NCBI GenBank assembly: GCA_020722815.1 | Contig: DYKB01000015.1 | Location: forward strand, 1-64,000 | Direction of reading: 5' to 3' | Origin: Caldithrix sp. | Lineage (GTDB): Bacteria; Zhuqueibacterota; Zhuqueibacteria; Thermofontimicrobiales; Sulfurfontimicrobiaceae | DNA: 64,000 nucleotides | Part shown: positions 57,087 to 64,000 of the stretch, one piece after another | Position numbering within the stretch: the first letter of the stretch is position 1 | Layout of the letters: every line of letters starts with the position of its first letter | The notes under the pieces: model-generated | Databases searched by the model: none | Told to the model about the DNA's origin: nothing | What the model saw: the letters and a program-made list of their open reading frames with translations, nothing else | Program-made: the position numbers and the translations under genes

Positions 57087-57147
57087 CGCCCGCTCAAGCC
57101 TCCGTTGGATGCCGGGCGCTGATGAAACGAGTTTGGTTTTTCGGAGG
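57087..57147 (+). promoter_or_regulatory. Pseudoknot-like leader upstream of nifJ
   Basis: CGCCCG (57087-57092) pairs with CGGGCG (57113-57118). The 20-base loop contains CCTCCG (57099-57104), which pairs with CGGAGG (57142-57147). That is the topology of an H-type pseudoknot, ending 24 bases before the AAGGAAAGG ribosome site of nifJ. It could be a riboswitch, an attenuator (CGGAGG is followed by AATTTTTAATTTT) or a protein-binding site. I could not match it to a known class. Confidence 0.45.
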
Positions 57148-57184
57148 AATTTTTAATTTTAATATAGTATAAGGAAAGGTTTTT

Positions 57185-60100
57185 ATGAAACAATTCAAAA
57201 AAGAAACGGTGGATGGGAATATGGCCGCCACCCATGTGGCTTATGCATTTAGTGATGTTGCCGCAATTTATCCCATTACACCTTCCTCAGTTATGGGCGA
57301 AGTAGCTGATAGTAAGGCTGCCAAAGGTCTCAAAAACATTTTTGGCCAGGTTGTCGACGTCATCGAAATGCAGTCTGAAGGTGGTGCGGCCGGTGCAGTT
57401 CATGGTTCGCTATCCGCTGGAGCTTTTACGACAACTTTCACCGCTTCCCAGGGTTTATTGTTAATGTTACCCAATATGCATAAAATTGCAGGTGAAATGC
57501 TTCCAACCGTTTTTCATGTATCCGCCCGTTCATTAGCCTGTCAATCTCTCTCTATTTTCGGGGATCATTCCGATGTGATGGCGGCCCGGAATACTGGTTT
57601 TGCACTTGTCGCCGCCGGCTCGGTTCAGGAAGTGATGGATCTGGCAATTGTTTCACATCTGGCGACCTTAAAATCCAAAATTCCCTTCCTGAATTTCTTC
57701 GATGGTTTCCGGACTTCAAGTGAAATTCAAAAAATTGACATCATCGATTATGCAACATTAGAGAGTTTGATTGATTGGGATGCTGTTGAAGAATTTCGTA
57801 GCCGCGCTTTAAATCCCGAAAAACCACGCATCAAAGTTGGTGCCCAAAATCCGGATGTTTATTTCCAGGGACGCGAAACAGTAAATCAATATTATCTCGA
57901 TGCGCCGATGATTGTTCAGGACTATATGAATAAAGTTGCGGAATTAACCGGACGCCCCTATCATCTTTTTGATTACGTGGGAGCTCCTGATGCCGATAAA
58001 GTCATTGTCGCCATGGGGAGTGGATGTGAAACTATTGACGAAACCATCGAATGGCTAAATGCAAACCGTGGAACCAAATTGGGCTTGATTAAAGTCCGAC
58101 TCTATCGACCTTTTGCCGTTCAGGCTTTTATCGATGCACTGCCCAAAACAGTGAAAAAAATTGCCGTGCTTGATCGCACGAAAGAACCCGGTGCAATCGG
58201 GGAACCGCTTTATTTAGATATTGTATCGGCTCTCAAAGATCATAAAGACCTGACGATCATTGGCGGTCGTTACGGCCTTTCATCAAAAGATTTTACGCCA
58301 TCAATGGTCAAATCAGTGTACGACCATCTCGATGGTGCTTGCTTCCATGGTTTTACCGTTGGAATTACCGATGATGTCACCAATACGTCAACAAAAATTA
58401 CCGAAGAAATTAATACTTTGCCAAAAGGAACGATTAGTTGCAAATTCTGGGGATTGGGTTCTGATGGTACGGTTGGCGCGAATAAAAACTCAATTAAGAT
58501 TATTGGTGATAACACCGATCAATACGTTCAGGGATATTTCCAATATGATTCCAAGAAATCAGGTGGTATTACGCGAAGCCATTTGCGTTTTGGTATGAAA
58601 CAATTAAAATGCCCCTATCTGGTTGATCATCCCGATTTTGTTGCCTGCCACAATCCAGCTTTTATCGGCCGGTATGATATTCTGGAAGGAATCAAAGAGG
58701 GTGGCGTCTTTTTACTAAATTCGCAGTGGAAAGCGGACGAAGTATTTGAAAACCTGACCCTGGATATGCAAAAAACAATTATTGCCAAAAAAATTAAAGT
58801 TTATAATATTAATGCGCTGGAAATTGCCAATGCGGTAGGTCTGGGTGGTCGTATTAATTCAATCATGCAAACCGCCTTTTTCTTAATTTCAGGCGTCCTC
58901 GATCGGCAGCAAGCTATCGACATGATTAAAAATGCGATTAAGAAGACTTATGGTAAAAAGGGCGAAGAAGTTGTCAAAATGAACTGGGCATCAGTGGATA
59001 AAACCGATGAAGCCATGGTTGAAGTGACAATTCCGACGGCTTTACCTGGTAAATATCGTGAGATGAAAAAACTGGTGCCGGATAATGCTGATAAGTTTAC
59101 GAAAAATGTTATTGAAAAAATCATGCAGGAAAAAGGTGATCAGATTCCGGTTTCCGATATGCCCTTTGATGGGTATGTACCTTCGGGAACCACCCAACTG
59201 GAAAAACGGGGTGTCGCACCCTTCGTTCCGCACTGGATTCCTGAAAATTGTATTCAATGTAATCAATGTTCATTCGTGTGTCCACATGCCGCGATTCGTG
59301 CCAAACTGATTGATCGGGAGTTATTAAAGGATGCACCTGCCACATTTAAAACTTTAAAAGCCGCTGGAAAAGATGCGGATAAATATGCGTATAAAATTCA
59401 GATTTATCCACTGGACTGTCAGGGTTGTGAAGACTGCGTAAGAGAATGTCCCCAAAATGCATTGGTCATGAAACCAATTGAAGAAGAAAAAGCTCTGGGC
59501 GAAGTTGAAAATGCTGTTTTCTTCAATTCATTACCGACAGATATCCTGGGTGCAACAGCCAAACCGAACACAGTTAAAGGCAGCCAGTTTAAACAACCAT
59601 TAATGGAATTCTCAGGTGCCTGCGCTGGTTGTGGTGAAACACCTTATGTAAAACTGATTACGCAACTCTACGGTGATCGCATGATTATCGCCAATGCAAC
59701 AGGTTGTTCGTCAATCTGGGGCGCCACTTTCCCAACAATGCCATACTGTAAAAATAAAGATGGTCATGGTCCGGCCTGGGCAAATTCACTATTTGAAGAT
59801 AATGCGGAATATGGCTTTGGAATGCGGCTGGCAGTGGAAGCAAATCGTCGTCAGCTCTGGTTCCAGGTCGAAAAAGCCTTATCGATGGGTGTTAATGGCG
59901 ATCTGGGTGCAGCACTGGCCAAAGCGAAAGATCTGTGGAAAGTCACCGATGAAGAAGCCAAGCTGAATGCCCGAAAAATTCAGACGCTGTTACCGGATGC
60001 ACTGAAAAAAGCCTCCGGTGATGCGCAGAAAGTTCTCCGTCGCATTAAAGAGCTCGAAAGCTACTTCATCCAAAAGAGCGTCTGGGCGTTTGGTGGTGAT

Positions 60101-60715
60101 GGTTGGGCTTATGATATCGGCTATGGTGGTCTCGATCATGTGCTGGCCAGTGGTCGTAATATCAACGTGCTGGTGCTGGATACTGAAGTCTATTCCAATA
60201 CCGGTGGCCAGGCTTCCAAGTCTACGCCATTAGGTTCAGTAGCCAAATTTGCTGAAGCTGGTAAAATGACTGTTAAAAAAGACCTGGGCCTGATGATGAT
60301 GAGCTACGGTTATGTCTATGTGGCTTCGGTCGCGATGGGTGCCAATAAAAATCAATTGCTCAAAGCAATCACAGAGGCCGAACAATATGATGGCCCATCC
60401 ATTATCATTGCGTATGCGCCCTGCATCAATCATGGTATCGATATGGCCTTAACTCAGGATGAGGAAAAACGTGCGGTAGAGTCCGGCTACTGGATTCTCT
60501 ATCGTTATAATCCCAAACTGAAAGCTGAAGGCAAAAATCCATTTATTCTGGATTCAAAAGAACCGGTAATGGATGTTCAGGAGTTCTTAAAGGGTGAAAA
60601 ACGTTACACTTCACTCAAAATGACCTTTCCGGACAAAGTTGAAGGCTACTGGAACAAATTTTCAAAAGTCGCGCGTGATCGATATGAATATTATAAGCGA
60701 CTGTCTGAAAAGTAA
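57185..60715 (+). CDS. nifJ: Pyruvate:ferredoxin (flavodoxin) oxidoreductase
   Basis: A 1176-residue single-chain enzyme; the length is standard for NifJ. Domain order: N-terminal pyrimidine domain I (AAIYPITPSSVMGE, EMQSEGGAAGAVHG), domain II, the gamma domain, two [4Fe-4S] motifs near 685-760 (CIQCNQCSFVCPH and CQGCEDCVRECPQ), and the C-terminal thiamine-diphosphate domain with CAGCGETPYVKL, ATGCSSIWGA and VYSNTGGQASKS. It converts pyruvate and CoA to acetyl-CoA, CO2 and reduced ferredoxin in the cytoplasm; the ferredoxin at 34.8 kb is a possible acceptor. AAGGAAAGGTTTTT precedes the ATG. It is preceded by a structured leader and ends at a strong terminator, so it is monocistronic. Confidence 0.97.
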   Translation: MKQFKKETVDGNMAATHVAYAFSDVAAIYPITPSSVMGEVADSKAAKGLKNIFGQVVDVIEMQSEGGAAGAVHGSLSAGAFTTTFTASQGLLLMLPNMHKIAGEMLPTVFHVSARSLACQSLSIFGDHSDVMAARNTGFALVAAGSVQEVMDLAIVSHLATLKSKIPFLNFFDGFRTSSEIQKIDIIDYATLESLIDWDAVEEFRSRALNPEKPRIKVGAQNPDVYFQGRETVNQYYLDAPMIVQDYMNKVAELTGRPYHLFDYVGAPDADKVIVAMGSGCETIDETIEWLNANRGTKLGLIKVRLYRPFAVQAFIDALPKTVKKIAVLDRTKEPGAIGEPLYLDIVSALKDHKDLTIIGGRYGLSSKDFTPSMVKSVYDHLDGACFHGFTVGITDDVTNTSTKITEEINTLPKGTISCKFWGLGSDGTVGANKNSIKIIGDNTDQYVQGYFQYDSKKSGGITRSHLRFGMKQLKCPYLVDHPDFVACHNPAFIGRYDILEGIKEGGVFLLNSQWKADEVFENLTLDMQKTIIAKKIKVYNINALEIANAVGLGGRINSIMQTAFFLISGVLDRQQAIDMIKNAIKKTYGKKGEEVVKMNWASVDKTDEAMVEVTIPTALPGKYREMKKLVPDNADKFTKNVIEKIMQEKGDQIPVSDMPFDGYVPSGTTQLEKRGVAPFVPHWIPENCIQCNQCSFVCPHAAIRAKLIDRELLKDAPATFKTLKAAGKDADKYAYKIQIYPLDCQGCEDCVRECPQNALVMKPIEEEKALGEVENAVFFNSLPTDILGATAKPNTVKGSQFKQPLMEFSGACAGCGETPYVKLITQLYGDRMIIANATGCSSIWGATFPTMPYCKNKDGHGPAWANSLFEDNAEYGFGMRLAVEANRRQLWFQVEKALSMGVNGDLGAALAKAKDLWKVTDEEAKLNARKIQTLLPDALKKASGDAQKVLRRIKELESYFIQKSVWAFGGDGWAYDIGYGGLDHVLASGRNINVLVLDTEVYSNTGGQASKSTPLGSVAKFAEAGKMTVKKDLGLMMMSYGYVYVASVAMGANKNQLLKAITEAEQYDGPSIIIAYAPCINHGIDMALTQDEEKRAVESGYWILYRYNPKLKAEGKNPFILDSKEPVMDVQEFLKGEKRYTSLKMTFPDKVEGYWNKFSKVARDRYEYYKRLSEK

Positions 60716-60741
60716 TTTTATTTAGTTAAATAATGAATTAA

Positions 60742-60778
60742 AAATCCCTTTCTGGCTTACAGGAAGGGATTTTTTTTT
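60742..60778 (+). terminator. Terminator after nifJ
   Basis: AAAATCCCTTTCTG..AGGAAGGGATTTTTTTTT, a stem of about 9 bp with a T9 tract, starting 27 bases after the nifJ stop. Between it and the RRM gene (60779-61062) lie several copies of the short repeat AATTGACAATTC and the RRM leader. Confidence 0.92.
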
Positions 60779-60976
60779 AAAATGGTTGTTAAATTTGTTT
60801 AGCAGTTAAAGCGTCATTGATAATTGGCAATTGATAATTGACAATCCACAATTGACAATTCACAATTATTCTATAACTTTATGTATTAACAGCCAAAAAA
60901 AGCCTTGTTTTATTAAAAATAATTGTTTATATTTTATATAACTACTGTACCATTTCGATACAAAATTACCAACGTG

Positions 60977-61057
60977 GCTCTCTGAATATTATGATGTCGA
61001 CAACAGGTAATTTTAATCGTATATTGGTATTTAAATTCTAATTATATTCAGAGGAGC
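60977..61057 (+). promoter_or_regulatory. Leader that can sequester the RRM gene's ribosome binding site
   Basis: GCTCTCTGAAT at 60977-60987 is the near-complement of ATTCAGAGGAGC at 61046-61057, which contains the GAGGAGC ribosome site of the RRM gene. Base pairing across a 58-base loop would hide that site and could give temperature or autogenous control. This is a hypothesis from complementarity only. Confidence 0.45.
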
Positions 61058-61062
61058 TTCAA

Positions 61063-61386
61063 TTGAATATCTACGTTGGAAATCTTCCCCGGACCGCAAC
61101 GGACGAATCGGTTCGAAATCTTTTTGCAGAGTATGGCGAAGTGACTGAAGTTAAATTACTGAAAGATCAATACTCTGGTGAACTTCGAGGCTTTGGCTTT
61201 GTAACAATGCCTTCAAAGATGGATGCCCAAAAGGCAATTAACGAAATCAATGGTACGGAAATGGAAGGACGTTCCTTAATCGTTAACGAAGCACGCCCCA
61301 AAGGCGATAATCGTGGTGGCGGCGGTAGCCGCCAGCGAGGTGGTAGCGGTCGTTCTCACGGTGGTCCACGCTCGCGTTCCTGGTAA
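61063..61386 (+). CDS. RRM RNA-binding protein with Arg-Gly tail
   Basis: It starts with TTG at 61063, 5 bases after GAGGAGC; no in-frame ATG precedes the conserved first strand. The protein is 107 residues. An RRM at 1-80 has RNP2 IYVGNL (positions 3-8) and RNP1 RGFGFVTM (about 46-53). A Gly/Arg/Ser-rich tail follows (GGGGSRQRGGSGRSHGG). This layout matches the Rbp family of cyanobacteria and FCB bacteria, small cold- or stress-induced RNA-binding proteins. It ends at a strong terminator. Confidence 0.93.
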   Translation: MNIYVGNLPRTATDESVRNLFAEYGEVTEVKLLKDQYSGELRGFGFVTMPSKMDAQKAINEINGTEMEGRSLIVNEARPKGDNRGGGGSRQRGGSGRSHGGPRSRSW

Positions 61387-61408
61387 TCACAAAAATTTTT
61401 CCATTAAA

Positions 61409-61441
61409 GGCCTTGCATTCAAAAATGCAAGGCTTTTTTAT
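61409..61441 (+). terminator. Terminator after the RRM gene
   Basis: GCCTTGCAT, loop TCAAAA, ATGCAAGGC, followed by TTTTTT: a perfect 9-bp stem with T tract. Confidence 0.93.
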
Positions 61442-61491
61442 TTTATATCAAGACAGAACACCTCAAGAATCATCTTGAGAGCCGATCATTA

Positions 61492-63171
61492 CTATTTTTC
61501 AGGTTTAACTTTACAAATTAGCAGGGTGATGTCATCCTCCTGCGGTTTATTTTCAGAAAATGACCGAATATTTTGATAGAGCAGGTCTAAAAGTTCCTGC
61601 ATTGCCGTAAAATGATTTGATTTTATTAAATCAAGAGCGCTATCGAATCCAAAGTTGATTTTCTGATTCGAACGTGCCTCGAAAACTCCATCCGTCAAGA
61701 AAAATAGAACATCGTCTGCTACCAATTGCATCGAATCACTTTTTGGGTATTGATAGCCTCGGATAACTCCCAGGAGGACTCGTGTGCTCTTCATTTCACA
61801 TTTAATATCCCCCTGGCTAATCAGAAACGCTGGCGGATGTCCAGCACTCGCATAATCCAGAATTTTATAAGCCGGATTTAATCGGGCAATGATCATGGTG
61901 ACGAAGAGCCCATCAGAGAGATCACCGATCAATTCTTCATTCAGTTTGGTCAACAGTTTCGCCGGGTCCGATTCATTTTTAGCAAATGCCCTTAAATAAC
62001 CCCTGGTCGTTGCCATGAGTAAAGCCGCACCCAGTCCGTGCCCGCTTACGTCACCGATAATCATCCCCATGCATCCATCCGGCATGGTGATGAAATCAAT
62101 ATAATCGCCATTGGTTTCGCTGGCGGAATAAGTTCCGCCGGCAATATCAAAACCAGGGATAGAATAATTGGATTTCATTAGACATTGCTGAATTTCACGT
62201 GCGACTCTAAGTTGAAATTCCTGATCATGTTTTTGCTTTATTTCGGTCACATCTTTCAAAACGGAGACAAAATTGGTAATATTCCCATTATCATCTTTAA
62301 GCGGCGTGATTGTTTGCACACTCCAGTAAAGTTCACCATTTTTTTTTTCGATTAATAATCCCCCCCGGAAAGTATTTCCTGCCAAAATCGTATTCCAGAT
62401 ATTGGTATAAAAAGCCTGATCCTGTTCGCCCGATTTGAGTATTTGAGGGGATTTGCCAATCACTTCGTCTACCCGATAACCAGTTGTTTCTTCAAAAGCA
62501 GGATTGACATATTCAATTATTCCTTGCCTATTTGTAATCATGACGCTATCAGCCGTTTGTTTAACCACATTCGAAAGTTTCTTAAGGGCTTCCAGATAAT
62601 TTTTTCGTTCCGTAATATCTTCAGTATGCAGCATAATTAAATCAGGGGGGAGAAAAACGTAGCTAAAAATCATCACTTTTTTTTCATTCCGCGTTCGCAG
62701 CAAATAATTAGAAAGCTCGCGGGTGATAACGGTCTTCTCCGTAAAACATCTCCAAAAATCAGGCTGGATTTCGGGCAAATCCGCATAAATTCGGCTTAAT
62801 CGATCGCCCATGAAGTTACTAATAGCACCATTGGTGAATTTTTTCGCTGCATCATTACAATCTACGAGAATAAAATCATTATGGTGATATTGCCAGACAT
62901 AAGTGGGAATTGGGAAGCCTTTAAATTGTGCTTTGACACGATCTTCACTCTGTTTTTGCCGTCGTTCCGAATCTTTTATTTTTGTCATATCACGAATTAT
63001 TACCGTTCCACCGGCAATATTTCCAGCCTCATCTTTTAACGGTCGCCCGGATACTTCAATTAACACGCCCTCAGGCCGTTCGGGATTTTGGATAAAAATA
63101 GAACCTAAAATTCTAAAATGAAAATTTGTAAGGGTATGAATCAATGAAAGACCCCTTCCTGCCTCCCCCAT
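61492..63171 (-). CDS. PAS-PAS-PP2C (SpoIIE/RsbU-type) phosphatase, 5' end disrupted by a repeat element
   Basis: From about residue 24 the protein shows the end of a PAS domain (NPERPEGVLIEVSGRPLKDE..GGTVIIRDMT), a degenerate PAS domain, a clear PAS domain with PAC (VMITNRQGIIEYVNPAFEETTGY..VLKDVTEIKQK), and a SpoIIE-type phosphatase (about 340-555) with GDYIDF, IIGDVSGHGLGAALLMA and the C-terminal FFLTDGVFEARS. The metal-binding Asp residues are present. It should dephosphorylate an anti-anti-sigma or similar partner in response to a signal. The ORF's ATG and first 22 codons (MGEAGRGLSLIHTLT..) come from the repeat inserted at 63104; the original N-terminus has been lost or is unrecognisable within the 80 bases before galE. 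Confidence 0.8.
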   Translation of the reverse strand: MGEAGRGLSLIHTLTNFHFRILGSIFIQNPERPEGVLIEVSGRPLKDEAGNIAGGTVIIRDMTKIKDSERRQKQSEDRVKAQFKGFPIPTYVWQYHHNDFILVDCNDAAKKFTNGAISNFMGDRLSRIYADLPEIQPDFWRCFTEKTVITRELSNYLLRTRNEKKVMIFSYVFLPPDLIMLHTEDITERKNYLEALKKLSNVVKQTADSVMITNRQGIIEYVNPAFEETTGYRVDEVIGKSPQILKSGEQDQAFYTNIWNTILAGNTFRGGLLIEKKNGELYWSVQTITPLKDDNGNITNFVSVLKDVTEIKQKHDQEFQLRVAREIQQCLMKSNYSIPGFDIAGGTYSASETNGDYIDFITMPDGCMGMIIGDVSGHGLGAALLMATTRGYLRAFAKNESDPAKLLTKLNEELIGDLSDGLFVTMIIARLNPAYKILDYASAGHPPAFLISQGDIKCEMKSTRVLLGVIRGYQYPKSDSMQLVADDVLFFLTDGVFEARSNQKINFGFDSALDLIKSNHFTAMQELLDLLYQNIRSFSENKPQEDDITLLICKVKPEK

Positions 63172-63267
63172 TTTCGCTTTTTGAAAATGGGGGAGAGACA
63201 GCGGGGGTCAATTTCCCACTGAAAGCGAGTTCTCCGAAGAAAAAACGTTTCATTTTAGAATTTCAGG
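63104..63267 (-). repeat. CCTAAAATTCTAAAATG element, copy 2, with 5-bp target duplication
   Basis: Ends CCTAAAATTCTAAAATG and CATTTTAGAATTTCAGG, flanked by TAGAA on both sides (63099-63103 and 63268-63272). It is longer than the copy at 36080 through an internal palindrome CCCCCATTTTCGCTTTTTGAAAATGGGGG. It has no coding capacity of its own but supplies a start codon to the PP2C ORF. Confidence 0.88.
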
Positions 63268-63348
63268 TAGAATTATATGATGAAACCATCCCGATTGAGA
63301 GGCCAAAAGTTGATTCAAGAAAAAACGGTGCGATAATGTTCCTGAGAG

Positions 63349-64000
63349 CTATCCCAGATACACATGACACATGCTTTCGATGATTTGCTCCACACTGGAA
63401 TATTTTGCCTTCCACTGTAATAATTTTGCGGCAAGTTGGCAATCGGCATAAAGTTCCGGCGGATCACCCGGACGCCGTGGTCCAATCGTGTGGGGAATTG
63501 GCAAACCACTGATTTTTCGGGCCGTTTCGAGCATTTCCAGAACCGAATACCCCCGGCCGGTTCCCAGATTTACGATCAGACTTTTTTCTTTTTCAACCAG
63601 ATAATTCATGGCCAACAAATGGGCTTCTGCCAGATCGCTGACATGAATATAATCGCGGATGCAAGTACCATCCGGGGTATGATAATCGTCACCAAATACT
63701 TGCAAAATCGGGCGTGTCCCAGCCGCTACTTCCATAATAATTGGTGATAAATTGCCGGGATTTTTCTCTTTCCCGCGGATTCGACCTTTCACATCATAAC
63801 CCGTGGCATTAAAATAGCGCAGGGCGGCATAGCGTAAACCTTTGAGCCGGTCATACCAATCAAGAACCTGCTCAATGACCAACTTGGTATAGCCATAATA
63901 ATTAATGGGTTGCAACGGATGTTTTTCATCAATGGGTAAATATTGTGGATTACCATAAACAGCGGCTGATGATGAAAAAACAATGTATTTGACCGCATGC
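63349..64000 (-). CDS. galE: UDP-glucose 4-epimerase (partial, continues beyond the window)
   Basis: The C-terminal part of a short-chain dehydrogenase-fold epimerase. Read in the right frame from the window edge it starts VKYIVFSSSAAVYGNPQYLP, then the catalytic YYGYTK (the Tyr and Lys of YxxxK), LRYFNATGYD, GTCIRDYIHVSDLA and a C-terminal end ..MCHVYLG. The ORF track's Met is internal. It interconverts UDP-galactose and UDP-glucose; with galT at 37 kb it completes part of the Leloir pathway and also feeds surface sugar synthesis. About 215 codons are in the window; the NAD-binding Gly-rich start lies outside. Confidence 0.95.
   Translation of the reverse strand, partial: HAVKYIVFSSSAAVYGNPQYLPIDEKHPLQPINYYGYTKLVIEQVLDWYDRLKGLRYAALRYFNATGYDVKGRIRGKEKNPGNLSPIIMEVAAGTRPILQVFGDDYHTPDGTCIRDYIHVSDLAEAHLLAMNYLVEKEKSLIVNLGTGRGYSVLEMLETARKISGLPIPHTIGPRRPGDPPELYADCQLAAKLLQWKAKYSSVEQIIESMCHVYLG

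Noticed and set aside
57119-57135. CTGATGAAACGAG resembling a hammerhead ribozyme core
   Set aside because: The intervening stem and the cleavage-site helix required by a hammerhead are not there.

Overview
The window is AT-rich bacterial chromosome with ordinary coding density. It has no rRNA, tRNA or CRISPR that I could see. Two genes end in the C-terminal sorting domain of type IX secretion (T9SS), and one is a PorV/UPF0164-like barrel. Together with a NifJ-type pyruvate:ferredoxin oxidoreductase and a quinol-type NO reductase, this suggests an uncultured FCB-superphylum lineage (Calditrichota/KSB1/Marinimicrobia-like) with an anaerobic or denitrifying lifestyle. The phylum is an inference.

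Layout. 0.4-3.1 kb: TPR lipoprotein and PorV-like barrel, then a gutted FAD/Fe-S oxidase pseudogene. 3.7-4.5 kb: nested repeats. 4.9-9.6 kb: a kinase-like/deoxyribosyltransferase-like fusion, Nif3, acetylxylan esterase, a MazF-type toxin-antitoxin pair and a YeaQ-like membrane protein. 10.3-20.4 kb: a giant secreted subtilase with FG-GAP repeats and T9SS tail, CoaE, ComEC and a secreted DUF4091/GH123-like hydrolase. 20.7-23.1 kb: a run of small genes (two-helix membrane peptide behind a consensus sigma70 promoter, DUF4332, BON-LysM, DUF937). 23.3-34.3 kb, mostly minus strand: a flavoprotein/RND deletion scar, DUF3592, a PD-(D/E)XK-XPD helicase, an operon of beta-propeller, DHH phosphoesterase and M20D amidohydrolase, and an S55 peptidase. 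34.8-38.1 kb: ferredoxin, a CBM9-like T9SS cargo gene split by a small element, and galT. 38.4-44.9 kb: TetR regulator plus a complete TolC/MFP/RND efflux system. 45.5-54.1 kb: DUF1566 membrane protein, PLP dehydratase/racemase, CAP-domain protein, an antitoxin relic, a restriction-modification pair and a coiled-coil protein. 54.1-64 kb: qNOR, NifJ, an RRM protein, a PAS-PP2C phosphatase whose 5' end is occupied by a small element, and galE running off the window.

What stands out is the density of small non-coding inverted-repeat elements. I distinguish at least seven families by their ends: TAGTGTCTGTCCG; CCTAAAATTCTAAAATG; GCCGTCAGGTTAAGG; GTATCC..TCAA; AATAGTGTTCGGCA; TGTACACTTTTT; and a CAGGTT/GAACC palindrome. 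Several sit inside one another. Two copies of the GTATCC element have perfect 8-bp target duplications, one copy of the CCTAAAATTC element has a perfect 5-bp duplication, and members of two families interrupt or terminate genes. Separate deletion scars at 3.5 and 23.4 kb and an antitoxin relic at 50.6 kb suggest active gene erosion. Other points to check are a probable CTG-initiated restriction endonuclease that the ORF track truncates, a pseudoknot-like leader before nifJ, and a leader that can sequester the ribosome binding site of the RRM gene.
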